A stretch of 64,000 bases of DNA from positions 124,001 through 188,000 of the forward strand of contig PPXM03000002.1 of assembly GCA_003707065.3 (NCBI GenBank), read 5' to 3'. The stretch is from Trigonopsis variabilis. Taxonomy: Eukaryota; Ascomycota; Trigonopsidomycetes; Trigonopsidales; Trigonopsidaceae. The translations under genes were made by a program, and so were the position numbers. Below the pieces are notes generated by a model that had not been told where the DNA came from, did no database searches, and saw only the letters and a program-made list of their open reading frames with translations. Below, piece by piece: positions 63,011 to 64,000 of this stretch; within the stretch, counting starts at the first letter, position 1, and each line of letters opens with the position of its first letter.

Positions 63011-64000
63011 ATGAAAATGATTAATATGTCAGGCCAGCAGATACCCCAACGGCCAGCGATGGCGTTTCCGCCTTCCGGCCATCGTCAAGGACCAGCAAAC
63101 GGTGCTCCTACTAGCCGGCCTCCAAGTATAAAACCTGGTAAGCATATACCGATGAGCGAGCCTGAAAATTTTATTTGGAAACTGACCGCTTTGTAGGACC
63201 ATGGGTCTATAATGGCCAGAATACGCCGGGTCATAACCAAGTTACTGGAATAGGCACTCAACCCCAAGCTCGACAACCATCTTCAGGAATAGTACGAGCT
63301 CCTCAATCTGTTTCGAGCCAGAATGGTGTTCCAAGACAGAGCCAACCAGTCGGAACCCAGCCAGGGCTTCCAAGTGTATCAAATGGACAGCAAGGTCTAG
63401 ATCTATCGGAGTTTCCCGCCTTAGGCGCCAGTTCTAATAGCCAATATGCGAGTCGACCAAATCCGCGACCAACAGGACCTCCGGGTTTGGCGTCGTCAGA
63501 ATCGAATGGTACGTGAAAATAGAAAAGATGATGGACTGACAATTATAGGAAACTTTGAAGGTAAGTTTGCCCTAATATTGGTGTGTTTAGATGGAGAGCG
63601 AGCATTGAGGTATTTGAGTCTTGCCATCTTGTCGGCTTGATTATGAGCGTGCTTAGAGTCGGCGTGGTGACTATCTCTGGTAGATTGTCTCCCTGAGAAT
63701 ACTGGCATTAATCTCGACTTTGGACAGATTCTAACATTATTAGAAAAACCCAAACAAGAGACAAAGGAGTTAACGGAACTGGACAAATTTGGATTGAATG
63801 GACTACTGGGTGTCGTGCGGATGGACAATAGCGATATCAGTGCCATGGGATTAGGGACAGATCTTACAACAATGGGGTTAAATCTTGGGTCATCGGAGCC
63901 ATTGTACTCTTCTCTTTCATCTCCTTGGGCTGAAATGTCGACTACACGGGTCGAGCCAGAGTTTCAACTCCCGGCTTGCTATCGGGTTAGCTCGGTGTCA
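63011..64000 (+). CDS. NOT2: CCR4-NOT subunit Not2 (CNOT2), 5' part, cut by window end
   Basis: Exons 63011..63137, 63197..63508, 63549..63560 and 63744 to beyond 64000. The Pro/Gln/Ser-rich N-terminus contains LDLSEFPALGA, a Not2 marker; after the last intron come LDKFGLNGLLGVVRMDNSD, LGTDLTTMGLNLGSSEPLYS, SPWAEMS and the start of the NOT2/3/5 box, EPEFQLPACYRV. Introns are 59, 40 and 183 nt; the third is unusually long, and exon 3 is only 12 nt (GAAACTTTGAAG). The start could also be the next in-frame ATG at 63017 or 63026. Not2 links the deadenylase complex to transcription and mRNA decay. The NOT box itself lies outside the window. Confidence 0.9.

Overview
The window is nuclear DNA of a compact-genome filamentous or yeast-like fungus, most likely Dikarya outside the budding yeasts. 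It holds fungal orthologues such as Tyr1, Cox14, Ubc6, Rtf2, Lcl3 and Pam16, a urate oxidase ending in the peroxisomal signal SKL, a Neurospora-type metallothionein, an INSIG protein and an LMBD1 protein. Genes are dense and point both ways. Nearly every intron I could place by reading frame and homology is tiny (31-59 nt), with GTAAGT/GTATGT-like donors, a CTAAC/CTGAC/CTAAT branch site and a nearby AG. I cannot name the species; tiny introns with CTRAY branch sites are also seen in Taphrinomycotina and some basidiomycetes. No tRNA, rRNA, CRISPR array, retroelement or other mobile element was recognised.

Layout. 1-5616: C-terminus of an Arp8-like protein, a small spliced bHLH factor and the TORC2 subunit Rictor/Tsc11. 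5730-10585: Tyr1, a 1.6 kb gap, urate oxidase and mitoribosomal uL13m. 11143-16731: Rsc9, Cog5 and catalase. 17245-24976: Cox14, an ABC1/ADCK-type kinase, MBF1, mitoribosomal mL41, U2AF small subunit, Rtf2 and a Pex23/Pex30-family peroxin. 25365-34839: arginase, a 30-residue metallothionein, Ubc6, Erg2, Vip1-like RRM protein, Lcl3, Sam50 and Pam16. 34840-45501 is gene-poor and holds two or three unrecognised proteins, a BTB protein and the four-exon Sm-G gene. 45502-64000 is dense again: a FAR1/WRKY-GCM1 zinc-finger factor, Cft1, LMBD1, proteasome beta4 (Pre1), Rrp9, Mpc1, an INSIG protein, two small membrane or orphan proteins, Nur1, proteasome alpha5 (Pup2) and the start of Not2.

The genes are mainly housekeeping: mitochondrial biogenesis (Cox14, Sam50, Pam16, Mpc1, two mitoribosomal proteins, Lcl3), peroxisome and nitrogen metabolism (urate oxidase, catalase, peroxin, arginase), RNA processing (U2AF, Sm-G, Cft1, Rrp9, Not2), protein turnover (Ubc6, Pre1, Pup2) and sterol biology (Erg2, INSIG). 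Sam50/Pam16 and Cox14/ABC1 kinase share divergent promoters.

The most unusual content is in gene structure. MPC1 can only be read in frame, giving the conserved protein, if a 2-nt exon (AT) lies between two long introns. LMBD1 needs a 9-nt exon, NOT2 a 12-nt exon, and the first arginase intron is two back-to-back intron units (35 + 40 nt) with no exon between them. In several introns an AG touching the branch site must be skipped. These models come from reading the sequence by eye and have no transcript support.
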